A stretch of DNA of 28,359 bases from CAYHDN01 sp964355425. GTDB taxonomy: Bacteria > Patescibacteriota > UBA1384 > XYA2-FULL-43-10 > CAINNR01. Made by a program: the position numbers and the translations under genes. Below, piece by piece: positions 16,961 through 24,102 of this stretch. Position 1 is the stretch's first letter, and each line of letters starts with the position of its first letter. The stretch lies in NCBI GenBank assembly GCA_964355425.1, contig CAYHDN010000004.1, positions 1 to 28,359 of the forward strand. Direction: 5' to 3'. Below the pieces are notes generated by a model, which saw only the letters and a program-made list of their open reading frames with translations, did not search any database and was not told the DNA's origin.

Positions 16961-16998
16961 GTATGCCAAAAACACTCGATCGAGTGTTTTTGGCATAC
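16961..16998. repeat. 38-bp perfect palindrome, 5' side of copy 1
   Basis: Half-site GTATGCCAAAAACACTCGA followed by its reverse complement. It differs from the 16363 palindrome by one T/C change in each half, a compensated pair that keeps perfect symmetry. Confidence 0.9.
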
Positions 16999-17085
16999 AA
17001 TTAAATTCAAGATTTAATATTTCAAGAAATCAGTTTGGAAGCATTTGAGAGTAATCGGTGAGTTATTGATATGCTCAGAAAATGA

Positions 17086-17115
17086 CAGCACTTGACTACT
17101 ACTAGTATGTAAGAT
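17086..17115 (+). promoter_or_regulatory. Conserved CAGCACTTGACTACTACTA motif, copy 1
   Basis: A 19-base block (17086-17104) followed after five bases by TAAGAT (17110-17115). It is identical in sequence and spacing to 26802-26831, and both lie 98 bases before an ATGAGTG start. TTGACT could be a -35; the TAAGAT spacing of 12 is too short for standard sigma70, while TAGAAA at 17115-17120 would give 17. It is probably a promoter of a particular type or a regulator site. Confidence 0.6.
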
Positions 17116-17183
17116 AGAAACTAGAAAACAATAACGAAGCCTGAATTAAGAATGACGAAAAAATAATTAAGTTTGGAGGAAAA

Positions 17184-17588
17184 ATGAGTGATGAAGAAAA
17201 AGGTGGTTTTAAGTCTGAAGAAGAGGCTCAAGCGGCCGCGGAGTTCGATCGTGGAGAACCAGATCCGACTAAAGTGTTATTTGAAATTCAAAAAGCTAAA
17301 GAAGCAAGTGAAAAAGCCAAAGCTTTACATACGAAAATTAACGAATTACAAGATGGGGAGTATTTGGTGATTGATGATCCAGATGTCTTTAAAGAATTAA
17401 GAAAAGATTATGATGGTTGGCCAATGAGTGAAGGCTGGGGCAAGCCTATAGAGATTACTGGTAGGTATGGTACTTGGTATGGTGGTCCTGATCGATCAAT
17501 ATTTTTTAACAATGAAGCAGATTTAAGAGTTTACAATTTAGCGTCCATGGATAGAAGTGATATGTCATATCCTTATTCGTCAAAATAA
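17184..17588 (+). CDS. Small acidic soluble protein, unknown
   Basis: 134 residues starting MSDEEKGGFKSEEEAQ. A strong GGAGGA at 17175-17180 fixes the start. The N-terminal third is acidic and helical; the C-terminal half holds many Gly, Trp and Tyr (DGWPMSEGWGKPIEI and TWYGGPDRS), so it is probably a small folded domain. No signal peptide or membrane segment. It lies divergent to the Cas2-like gene and shares its 98-bp leader type with the ORF at 26900, although the proteins differ after the first residues. No family recognised. Confidence 0.7.
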   Translation: MSDEEKGGFKSEEEAQAAAEFDRGEPDPTKVLFEIQKAKEASEKAKALHTKINELQDGEYLVIDDPDVFKELRKDYDGWPMSEGWGKPIEITGRYGTWYGGPDRSIFFNNEADLRVYNLASMDRSDMSYPYSSK

Positions 17589-17605
17589 ATTGTATCTGTT
17601 ATAAT
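17577..17605 (+). promoter_or_regulatory. Extended -10 promoter of the lamin-tail gene
   Basis: TGTTATAAT at 17597-17605 is a consensus extended -10; TCGTCA at 17577-17582 is a weak -35 at 17-base spacing. The ATG at 17612 falls at the expected transcription start, so the mRNA may be leaderless. Confidence 0.55.
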
Positions 17606-17611
17606 TAGTTT

Positions 17612-19291
17612 ATGCTGAGGGAGGAAAAGAAAAAGAAGATTGTTTCGCTTGCGCTCGCAATGACGAAACAGAAGTATATTCTCTTCGCAATGTTGGCGCT
17701 CTTTTTTATCAGCGCCTTTTTTGTTTCGGTGGTAAAAGCTAAAGCATCAATACCTAATTGCATTGTCATCAACGAGATTTATCCAGCGCCACCCTCCGGT
17801 GAAAAAGAGTGGGTGGAGTTATATAATCCAACTTTGTCAGATGTTAATCTGGCAGATTATTCATTGAAGGACGGAGGAGTGGCGGCCAAAAATTTATCCG
17901 GAACAATCTCTGCCAGCGAGTATTTTGTCTTCGAAGTCTCATCCGGCTGGCTGAATAATTCCGGAGAAACATTGTCTTTAATTTATAAACCTGCGATTAC
18001 AACAGTTGATCAAGTGACTTACGGCGATTGGAACGATAATCAGGATAATCAACCGTCGGCACCGTCATCAGGGAAGTCTCTTTCCCGAATTCCCAATGGT
18101 TCCGATAGTGATAATGACAAAAGTGACTTACGGCTAGTCGGAGTAACAAAGGGTTTGGAAAATCTTTTACCAATATATACCAATTTAATTATTATCAATG
18201 AAATTGTGCCGCAACCGGCCGATGGATCATCAAATGAATTTATTGAACTTTTCAATTCTAGTGGAATTGATGTTGATTTATCCAGTTGGCAACTGGATGA
18301 TATTGCCGGTGGCGGATCATCACCATTTACAATTCCTGCAGGAACGGTAATTTCTGCTGGCGGATATTTATCTTTTTATAATGCTGTAGACCATCTATCT
18401 TTTAATGATTCAGGCGATACTGCCAGATTGGTCGATCCGAATGGTGACGAAAAATCGGGGGTAAATTATTCTTCAACAAAACGCGGCCAGTCATACTCGA
18501 ATTTTTCCGCCAATTGGCAGTGGACAACGACATTAACACCAAGTGTGGCAAACATTTTAACCATCGAAATTATAGCTGCAGATCAAGATGCGCCGGTTTT
18601 GCAAACTGACATTGCCGGTGCTAGAAATCAACCAGACGGTGAAACCGTTCAAGTCACGGGAACTGTCAGTGTCGTTCCTGGAAAGTTATCAAGCCAATAC
18701 TTTTACATTCAGGACGGAAATTCTGGAATTCAAATTTACAATTATAGCAAAGATTTTCCGGCACTTTCGGTTGGAGATGAAATCAGAGTCATTGGCGAAA
18801 TGGGATCTATTAGTAATGAACGAAGAATAAAAATTTCACAGGCTTCAGATATTATCATTCTTTCGACTCATTCACCACCGCAGCCGTTGAAAACCATAAT
18901 TGATCAAATCGGAGAAAATTTTGAAGGCCAGTATATTCTGGTCACTGGAGTCGTAACTAAAACTTCCGGCAGTACTTTTTATATTCATGGAAGTGGAGAA
19001 ATTCAGGTTTCAATTCGTGATGGGACTGGGATAAAAAAGCCCAAAATGAGGGTTGGCGACCGGGTAGAAATTGCCGGCATTCTTTCGCAATACGGAGATT
19101 TTTACCGAATCTTGCCAATAGTTCAAAGTGATGTTAGAATTATACAATCGTCTACTCTGGTAAAAACTGGGCCGAATGGAGTAATTTTAATCATCATAAT
19201 TTCCGCGATACTTTCATGGATTACACTACAAATAGTCTTTCCCAGACTGAAAAATTGGCGTCTAAGTTTCTCGAAAAAAATCCCGGAGTAA
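17612..19291 (+). CDS. Exported lamin-tail-domain and OB-fold surface protein
   Basis: 559 residues from 17612, or 543 from the ATG at 17660, which starts the signal peptide MTKQKYILFAMLALFF. Two lamin tail domains follow: IVINEIYPAPPSGEKEWVELYN at about 50-150 and NEIVPQPADGSSNEFIELFN at about 195-290. An OB-fold-like region at about 330-500 has GTVSVVPGKLSSQYFYIQDG. A transmembrane helix near 525-545 with a basic tail anchors it, so most of the protein is outside. Such proteins are common on Patescibacteria surfaces and may bind DNA or other polymers. The 5' part overlaps a repeat-like stretch around 17640-17670 (GCTTGCGCTCGCAATGACGA). The 3' end overlaps tsaE by 76 bases. Confidence 0.85.
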   Translation: MLREEKKKKIVSLALAMTKQKYILFAMLALFFISAFFVSVVKAKASIPNCIVINEIYPAPPSGEKEWVELYNPTLSDVNLADYSLKDGGVAAKNLSGTISASEYFVFEVSSGWLNNSGETLSLIYKPAITTVDQVTYGDWNDNQDNQPSAPSSGKSLSRIPNGSDSDNDKSDLRLVGVTKGLENLLPIYTNLIIINEIVPQPADGSSNEFIELFNSSGIDVDLSSWQLDDIAGGGSSPFTIPAGTVISAGGYLSFYNAVDHLSFNDSGDTARLVDPNGDEKSGVNYSSTKRGQSYSNFSANWQWTTTLTPSVANILTIEIIAADQDAPVLQTDIAGARNQPDGETVQVTGTVSVVPGKLSSQYFYIQDGNSGIQIYNYSKDFPALSVGDEIRVIGEMGSISNERRIKISQASDIIILSTHSPPQPLKTIIDQIGENFEGQYILVTGVVTKTSGSTFYIHGSGEIQVSIRDGTGIKKPKMRVGDRVEIAGILSQYGDFYRILPIVQSDVRIIQSSTLVKTGPNGVILIIIISAILSWITLQIVFPRLKNWRLSFSKKIPE

Positions 19292-19626
19292 GTCTTATCG
19301 GGCTCTGTGGTGATCTTGGTAGCGGCAAAACCGCTTTTGTTAAAGGCATTGCAAAATCACTTGGCATCGAACGCAATGTTACCAGCCCGACTTTTGTTAT
19401 CGAAAAAATATATCCCATCGATGAAAAAAGATTGGTTCACATTGACGCCTACCGGCTTAATTCAAAAAATGATTTAGAAACTATCGGTTTCGATGAATTG
19501 GCAAATGATTCGAAAAATATTATATTTGTCGAATGGCCGGAGAAGGTTTTCAGCAAAATCCCAGATAAAATGAAGATAATTAAATTTAGGTATATCGATG
19601 AAAACAAACGAAAAATCAGTTTCTAA
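19216..19626 (+). CDS. tsaE: tRNA threonylcarbamoyladenosine biosynthesis ATPase TsaE
   Basis: 136 residues, normal for TsaE. Walker A is GDLGSGKT (32-39), followed by TSPTF at 56-60, HIDAYRL and FVEWPE at 104-109. TsaE is the ATPase partner of the TsaB-TsaD complex that makes t6A37 in ANN-decoding tRNAs. The start at 19216 gives a full-length match, so the 76-base overlap with the lamin-tail gene seems real. tsaB follows with a 29-base overlap. Confidence 0.93.
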   Translation: MDYTTNSLSQTEKLASKFLEKNPGVSLIGLCGDLGSGKTAFVKGIAKSLGIERNVTSPTFVIEKIYPIDEKRLVHIDAYRLNSKNDLETIGFDELANDSKNIIFVEWPEKVFSKIPDKMKIIKFRYIDENKRKISF

Positions 19627-20011
19627 ATACGTATTATATATTGATACAAGCAGCGATCAAAGTAAAATTGCTCTTTTTGAAGATAACGCAATATTGGCAG
19701 AAGAAGTCTGGGTTGGCCATAGTGATTTGTCTGAAACGCTTTTGACTAAGATCGAACAATTACTAAAAAAGAGTGGTCTAAAATTATTCAATTTAAATAA
19801 TATTGCAATTTTTCCCGGTCCGGGCTCCTACACCGGTCTTAGGATCGGAATCACTACAGCAAATTTTCTTTCCTGGTCACTGCAGATTTCAATCATGCCT
19901 GCCAGAATAGAAAGTGGTAAATTAATCAAGACCAGAGCCAACGAAAAATATGTTCTTCCAAAATATTTAAAACCAGCACACATAACAAAGCCAAGATCGA
20001 GAGTAATTTGA
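19598..20011 (+). CDS. tsaB: TsaB, short form
   Basis: 137 residues against about 220-235 in most bacteria. The N-terminal ASKHA half is recognisable: YVLYIDTSSDQSKIALF, VGHSDLSETLLTKIEQLL and the hallmark FPGPGSYTGLRIG. The C-terminal half is missing, and the frame ends KPRSRVI before TGA, with no TsaB remnant after. The N-terminal half is what pairs with TsaD, so a scaffold function can survive. It may be a lineage-typical reduction. Confidence 0.88.
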   Translation: MKTNEKSVSKYVLYIDTSSDQSKIALFEDNAILAEEVWVGHSDLSETLLTKIEQLLKKSGLKLFNLNNIAIFPGPGSYTGLRIGITTANFLSWSLQISIMPARIESGKLIKTRANEKYVLPKYLKPAHITKPRSRVI

Positions 20012-20019
20012 CTCAATAC

Positions 20020-20049
20020 TAGACTTGTTTTTTTAGAATCTGATACAAT
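20020..20049 (+). promoter_or_regulatory. Probable promoter of the LCP gene
   Basis: Extended -10 TGATACAAT at 20041-20049 with a weak TAGACT at 20020-20025 (18-base spacer). The leader is about 54 nt. Confidence 0.5.
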
Positions 20050-20109
20050 AGATTATGCAGGGGCATAATTTTATTTTTATGGTAGTAAAATCAGAAAAAA
20101 TTATTTTTA

Positions 20110-21456
20110 ATGGCAATTGATCTAGAAAACACAGAGTACAAACACAAAACCAAGAAATCCAGAAAAGCGCTCTGGATTGTTCTTTCGATATTTTTCGCTT
20201 TGATTATTATCGGCGGCGGATTGCTTTATGCTTTTGGTAAAGGAATATTTACCAGGAATTGGTCTGATTCTTCGCCTTTCTTCAAATTTCTTCGTGGGGA
20301 TGAAAATGTCAAACTTAAAGGCGAAGGTGATGGAAGAATTAACATTCTCTTTCTCGGCTATGGCGGCCCTAACCACCCCGGCGGTAAATTAACCGATACA
20401 ATTCAGGTTGTATCAATTAACCCAGATGATAAAAGTGTTGCGATGCTGTCAATTCCGCGTGATCTCTACGTAGAAATTAAAAGTCCAAGCTATGCTGGAA
20501 AAATTAACGGAGTTTATAATCTCGGAAATGAAAAGACTAAAGAAGGTGGTCCGAATTTAATGAAGCAGGAAGTTGGCAAAATACTTGATTTGCCAATCCA
20601 TTATTATGTTGGAGTTGATTTTACTGGTTTTAAAAAAGCTGTCGATGCTATTGGAGGAATAGATATTTTCGTTGACAAAGATATTAATGACCCCCTCTAT
20701 CCGGCTGATGATATGATTCGTTATTCGCCCTTTAAAATTAAAGCCGGTATGCAACATATGAATGGTGAAACCGCATTAAAGTATGCCAGAAGCCGGGAAT
20801 CCACTTCAGACTTTGATCGTTCTGCCCGCCAACAAAAAGTCATTTCAGCCTTCAAAGATAAAATTTTATCTTCTGGGACGCTAAATAATCCAGAAAAAGT
20901 AGTATCTTTAGTGAACATTGCTGGCAACAGCATCAAAACTGATTTGACTGTCGGCGAAATCAAAGAATTAGCAAAAGTTGTCAAGGAACTCGATAAAACA
21001 AAAACTATAAGTAAGGTTCTTGACAACAGTTCGGACGGACCGCTGATTTCCGATTCAAGTTCCGGGACTTTTTATCTAAAACCGAAAGGCGGAAATTGGA
21101 AGGAAGTTCAGAAAATTGCTCATGAAATTTTCTCCGATCCTTTCTTGAAGCGTGAAGCGGCGAATGTCGAAATTATCAATGCATCCCATTCAGTAAACGT
21201 CGGGATTGAACTTGCGGCTACTTTGAAGAGCTACGGTTATAATATTGTAAAGACTTCAAGTAGCACAATTTATCAAAGCAAAACTGAAATCGTGGATTTT
21301 TCCGCTGGCAGTAAAAAATATACCTTAGAGTTTTTATCCAAGCGTCTAAATGCCGGTGTAGTTCAGAAAACCAAGCCAACTGGCACAACTGTTGACTTAC
21401 AAATTATTATCGGCGAAAATATCAAAGAAGCATATGTTAAGAATACGAACAAATGA
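20110..21456 (+). CDS. LytR-CpsA-Psr family glycopolymer transferase
   Basis: 448 residues. A basic N-terminus is followed by one transmembrane helix at about 23-45, so the catalytic part is outside. The LCP domain (about 75-245) shows NILFLGYGG, the DTIQVVSINPDDKSVAMLSIPRD block, KINGVYNLG, and KYARSRESTSDFDRSARQQKVI with conserved Arg/Asp residues that bind the polyprenyl pyrophosphate. A LytR_C domain follows (about 348-440, VEIINASHSVNVGIELA). LCP enzymes attach glycopolymers to peptidoglycan or proteins, a plausible endpoint for the glycan operon at 5769-11910. Confidence 0.92.
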   Translation: MAIDLENTEYKHKTKKSRKALWIVLSIFFALIIIGGGLLYAFGKGIFTRNWSDSSPFFKFLRGDENVKLKGEGDGRINILFLGYGGPNHPGGKLTDTIQVVSINPDDKSVAMLSIPRDLYVEIKSPSYAGKINGVYNLGNEKTKEGGPNLMKQEVGKILDLPIHYYVGVDFTGFKKAVDAIGGIDIFVDKDINDPLYPADDMIRYSPFKIKAGMQHMNGETALKYARSRESTSDFDRSARQQKVISAFKDKILSSGTLNNPEKVVSLVNIAGNSIKTDLTVGEIKELAKVVKELDKTKTISKVLDNSSDGPLISDSSSGTFYLKPKGGNWKEVQKIAHEIFSDPFLKREAANVEIINASHSVNVGIELAATLKSYGYNIVKTSSSTIYQSKTEIVDFSAGSKKYTLEFLSKRLNAGVVQKTKPTGTTVDLQIIIGENIKEAYVKNTNK

Positions 21457-22000
21457 GATTCTGGAGCGAGTAATTCTTTTGTTTTTGCTAATATGGGGTT
21501 CGGCCTCATTTTTTCTTTTTATAAGTCCATTGCCAATTAAAATATTTGTCGTTGTGTTTACTATTGTTTCGATATACTTAATTCTGATTCGCCTAGGTGA
21601 TCTTTTTCTTTTATATTTTATTAATTTTATTAATTTTTATCTATTTTATGGGCTACTGTTTACGTATAACTTACCTCTCTACATCGTTATGGCTGGGTTA
21701 ATATTGGTTACCGGTATAAGTTTCTTATTGCTCGGAAAAAAAATCATAAGTCTTGAAAGTCTTTATTTGAATATTTTGTTTTTTATTATCGTCATTTCGG
21801 AATTATTTTTAGCTTTAAGTTATTGGTTAATAAACCCACTGACCAGAAGCTTGGTCTTGGTATTATTTATTTATTTTCTCTCTGGTTTTTGGATTTCTAT
21901 TGCTGATCAGAAATTTGATAAAGTAGTTTTCCGAAATTATCTCGTTGTTACGGTTGCTACGTTGATACTGCTATTATTTACAGTTGCTTGGGGCCGTTGA
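21434..22000 (+). CDS. Polytopic membrane protein, unknown
   Basis: 188 residues from the ATG at 21434 (AAAGAAG just upstream), overlapping the LCP gene by 23 bases; an earlier ATG at 21392 is deeper in the LCP gene. Nearly the whole length is hydrophobic, with about six transmembrane helices and short loops. No family motif is seen. Coupling to the LCP gene suggests a cell-envelope role. Confidence 0.7.
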   Translation: MLRIRTNEILERVILLFLLIWGSASFFLFISPLPIKIFVVVFTIVSIYLILIRLGDLFLLYFINFINFYLFYGLLFTYNLPLYIVMAGLILVTGISFLLLGKKIISLESLYLNILFFIIVISELFLALSYWLINPLTRSLVLVLFIYFLSGFWISIADQKFDKVVFRNYLVVTVATLILLLFTVAWGR

Positions 22001-22012
22001 TCTGGCTACTCT

Positions 22013-22030
22013 GCCTGTCAGCAGACAGGC
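22013..22030. repeat. Small GC-rich hairpin repeat
   Basis: GCCTGTC and GACAGGC form a 7-bp stem with loop AGCA. It is GC-rich in an AT-rich gap, like dispersed intergenic palindromes. It has no T-run, so it is not a clear terminator. Confidence 0.6.
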
Positions 22031-22040
22031 GTCAGTCAAG

Positions 22041-22069
22041 TTGCAATTTATTATTTTTTTCTGTACAAT
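22041..22069 (+). promoter_or_regulatory. Sigma70-type promoter of the PPIC gene
   Basis: TTGCAA at 22041-22046, a 17-base spacer and TACAAT at 22064-22069. The leader is only about 10 nt and contains AAGGA at 22076-22080. Confidence 0.6.
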
Positions 22070-22086
22070 TGAAAAAAGGAAAATTT

Positions 22087-23124
22087 ATGGAGAAATTAAA
22101 ACAATTGCCAGCCAAAATCCTTGGACTCTTCCGCCGTATTGGATTTTATTTAAAGTTTGGTTATATTCGTGTCGCGGCGATTATAATCAGGGCTCGTCGC
22201 GGAGAGGCGTTAGAAATTCATCCGCTTGTTGGGAAATGGGCATTAATTCTTTTTAAGGTCATATTTGGACTGTCAATATTTATTTTTGCCATTCTCATTG
22301 CTTTCGGCGTAGACATATATAAGTATAAAGATTCTGACAACGTAACCAAATTTGTTGCTGGCGTTATTCCATACCCGGCGGCAATAGTCCAGGGAAGGAT
22401 TGTTACCGTTGATAGTTATTTTAAAAATTATCAATATATTGAAAAATTTTATAGCAAGACCCAGCAAACGGGAGTCGATTTGAATTCGATTAAGTCAAAG
22501 GTTTTGGATCAACTTATTGATATAGAGATTCTGCGCAGCCAAGCAAAAAAATATAATGTGGCGGTAAAAGATTCCGATATTGAAAACGCTTATAGTGAAG
22601 TCGTGGTCCAAAATGGGGGTGAAGAAGAAGTGAAAAAGGTCCTCTCTGATCTTTACGGTTTAAACGTAAAAGAATTCAAAAAACTGATTTCCGACCAAAT
22701 ATTGGAACAAAAATTAGCCGAGGCTGTGCCTGTGCAAGTAAAAGCCAGTCACATTCTAATACGAGTCGAGAAAGATGCTTCTGCCGACAAAGTCAACGAA
22801 GCCAAGGCCAGAATGGATAAAGTTGTTGCCGAAGTAAAAGCTGGCACTGATTTTGCCGAAGAAGCGAAAAAATTTAGTGAAGACACTGGGTCGGCTCAAA
22901 ATGGTGGAGATTTAGATTACTTTTCGCGTGGTCAAATGGATTCAACCTTTGAAAACGTCGCCTTTAAAACGCCGGTCGGTCAAGTATCCGATGCGTTTAG
23001 GACTGATTATGGTTGGCATATTGTTAAAGTCACGGATAAAAAAGGCATAGTTGACAAGAGTTTTACTGATTGGTTAGACGGTCTGCGAAAAGAAAGCTTA
23101 ATTCTGAAACTTTTGCATGTCTAA
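22087..23124 (+). CDS. Membrane-anchored PPIC/SurA-type peptidyl-prolyl isomerase
   Basis: 345 residues from the ATG at 22087, chosen for AAGGA at 22076-22080; an upstream in-frame ATG at 21988 precedes the promoter. A basic cytoplasmic N-terminus of about 50 residues is followed by a transmembrane helix at about 51-75. A SurA_N-like helical chaperone region spans about 105-215, and a parvulin domain about 219-320 (KASHILIRVEKD, GGDLDYFSRGQM, VGQVSDAFRTDYGWHIVKV). It folds exported proteins outside the membrane. It fits with the LCP and lamin-tail surface genes nearby. Confidence 0.9.
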   Translation: MEKLKQLPAKILGLFRRIGFYLKFGYIRVAAIIIRARRGEALEIHPLVGKWALILFKVIFGLSIFIFAILIAFGVDIYKYKDSDNVTKFVAGVIPYPAAIVQGRIVTVDSYFKNYQYIEKFYSKTQQTGVDLNSIKSKVLDQLIDIEILRSQAKKYNVAVKDSDIENAYSEVVVQNGGEEEVKKVLSDLYGLNVKEFKKLISDQILEQKLAEAVPVQVKASHILIRVEKDASADKVNEAKARMDKVVAEVKAGTDFAEEAKKFSEDTGSAQNGGDLDYFSRGQMDSTFENVAFKTPVGQVSDAFRTDYGWHIVKVTDKKGIVDKSFTDWLDGLRKESLILKLLHV

Positions 23125-23224
23125 AAATAACTTTCTAAGAAAATTTCTATTGACGATGATTCTTTTGTTGTCGGTTGGAATTGTCGTCACCTACGTTTGG
23201 GGCATCTACTTGCCGGGTGGCTAG
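23117..23224 (+). CDS. 35-residue single-TM peptide
   Basis: The frame from ATG 23117 overlaps the end of the PPIC gene by eight bases and encodes MSKNNFLRKFLL then a hydrophobic helix and VWGIYLPGG, ending TAG at 23222-23224. A basic N-terminus, one helix and a short tail are the classic build of a small membrane protein. It exactly fills the gap before the convergent gene at 23236. No family recognised. Confidence 0.5.
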   Translation: MSKNNFLRKFLLTMILLLSVGIVVTYVWGIYLPGG

Positions 23225-23235
23225 GCATTTACATT

Positions 23236-24102
23236 TCAATTTTTCCACCAATTGGCTCCGTCGGTGGAGATATCAATAGCTCCCAAAAGATCGGTGCGAT
23301 AAATATCAGCAGCGTTTTTTTGTAGCGCGTCCATTGCTTCTTTGTGGGGAAAGCCAAATTTGTTGTCTTTGGACAGCGAAATAGTAGCAATTTTTGGTTT
23401 AATAACGCCCATATTTTCGTCATTAGAGCCGTTTTTTGAACCATGGTGGGCAACTTTCAAAAAAACAACATTAGCGATTAAACTTTTGTTGTCAGAAATT
23501 ATTCCTTGCCAACACTGCACCTCGCAATCACCAGGAAACACGGCAGAAAAATTGCCATAATCGAGGCGTAAAACCTCCGAGGTGTTGTTTAAATTATCTT
23601 TGTAACTCTGCGCATTTTCGCCCGGCCAAAGAAAGGTGATTTTCCCCTGGTCAAAAATTGTTTCAGTCTCGCCGATTTTTGGCACCAACAGAGGGACACT
23701 CTTATTCTTGGTTTCTATTAGAAAATTTCTGTAAATGTTGCTGTCGTATTCTATTCCTGAATACCATATTTTATTAACTTTATAACGTGAAAGAACATCA
23801 ACCAGACCGGAAACATGATCGGCATGAGGATGGGTTAAAATTATTTCTTCAATCTCTCGATCTTCAACTGGCATAACCTTTCCAAGCCCGGCAATGACTG
23901 AACTGTCTGGCCCACCATCAATCAGTATTTGCTGATTGCCTTTTTGTAATAAAATTGCATCGCCTTGACCGACATCTAAAATGTAAATATGTAAATTTTT
24001 GTCCGGTTCTTTGAAATATACCGACCAAATTGCTAACGCCAATAGCGTTAAAAAAATCAAAAGGTATATTCGCCAGTTTTCAATTAGCTTGCGGATCAGC
24101 AT
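23236..24102 (-). CDS. ComEC-type metallo-beta-lactamase protein
   Basis: 288 residues. One N-terminal transmembrane helix (about 11-29) is followed by an MBL domain beginning IYILDVGQGDAILL. The metal motif HPHADH lies at 91-96, with PGDCE and VAHHGSKNGS further on. This corresponds to the C-terminal domain of full-length ComEC, thought to degrade one strand or otherwise process DNA at the uptake channel. The start overlaps the ComEC membrane gene by 23 bases, so the pair replaces one fused protein. Confidence 0.9.
   Translation of the reverse strand: MLIRKLIENWRIYLLIFLTLLALAIWSVYFKEPDKNLHIYILDVGQGDAILLQKGNQQILIDGGPDSSVIAGLGKVMPVEDREIEEIILTHPHADHVSGLVDVLSRYKVNKIWYSGIEYDSNIYRNFLIETKNKSVPLLVPKIGETETIFDQGKITFLWPGENAQSYKDNLNNTSEVLRLDYGNFSAVFPGDCEVQCWQGIISDNKSLIANVVFLKVAHHGSKNGSNDENMGVIKPKIATISLSKDNKFGFPHKEAMDALQKNAADIYRTDLLGAIDISTDGANWWKN

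Larger units (their letters stand above)
16363..16998 (-). mobile_element. Candidate Cas2-like/PaaX palindrome-bounded element, copy 1
   Basis: A 636-bp unit made of a 38-bp palindrome, a 179-codon minus-strand gene and a second 38-bp palindrome differing from the first only at its two centre-flanking base pairs. The stop codon is two bases from one palindrome and the start codon is 18 bases from the other. A paralogous unit of 635 bp with the same layout lies at 26104-26738. I see no target-site duplication. Mobility is inferred from duplication, compactness and paired ends, not shown. Confidence 0.5.

Noticed and set aside
16363..16998. Target-site duplication around the Cas2-like units
   Set aside because: The bases just outside the palindromes do not match each other in either copy, so none is claimed.
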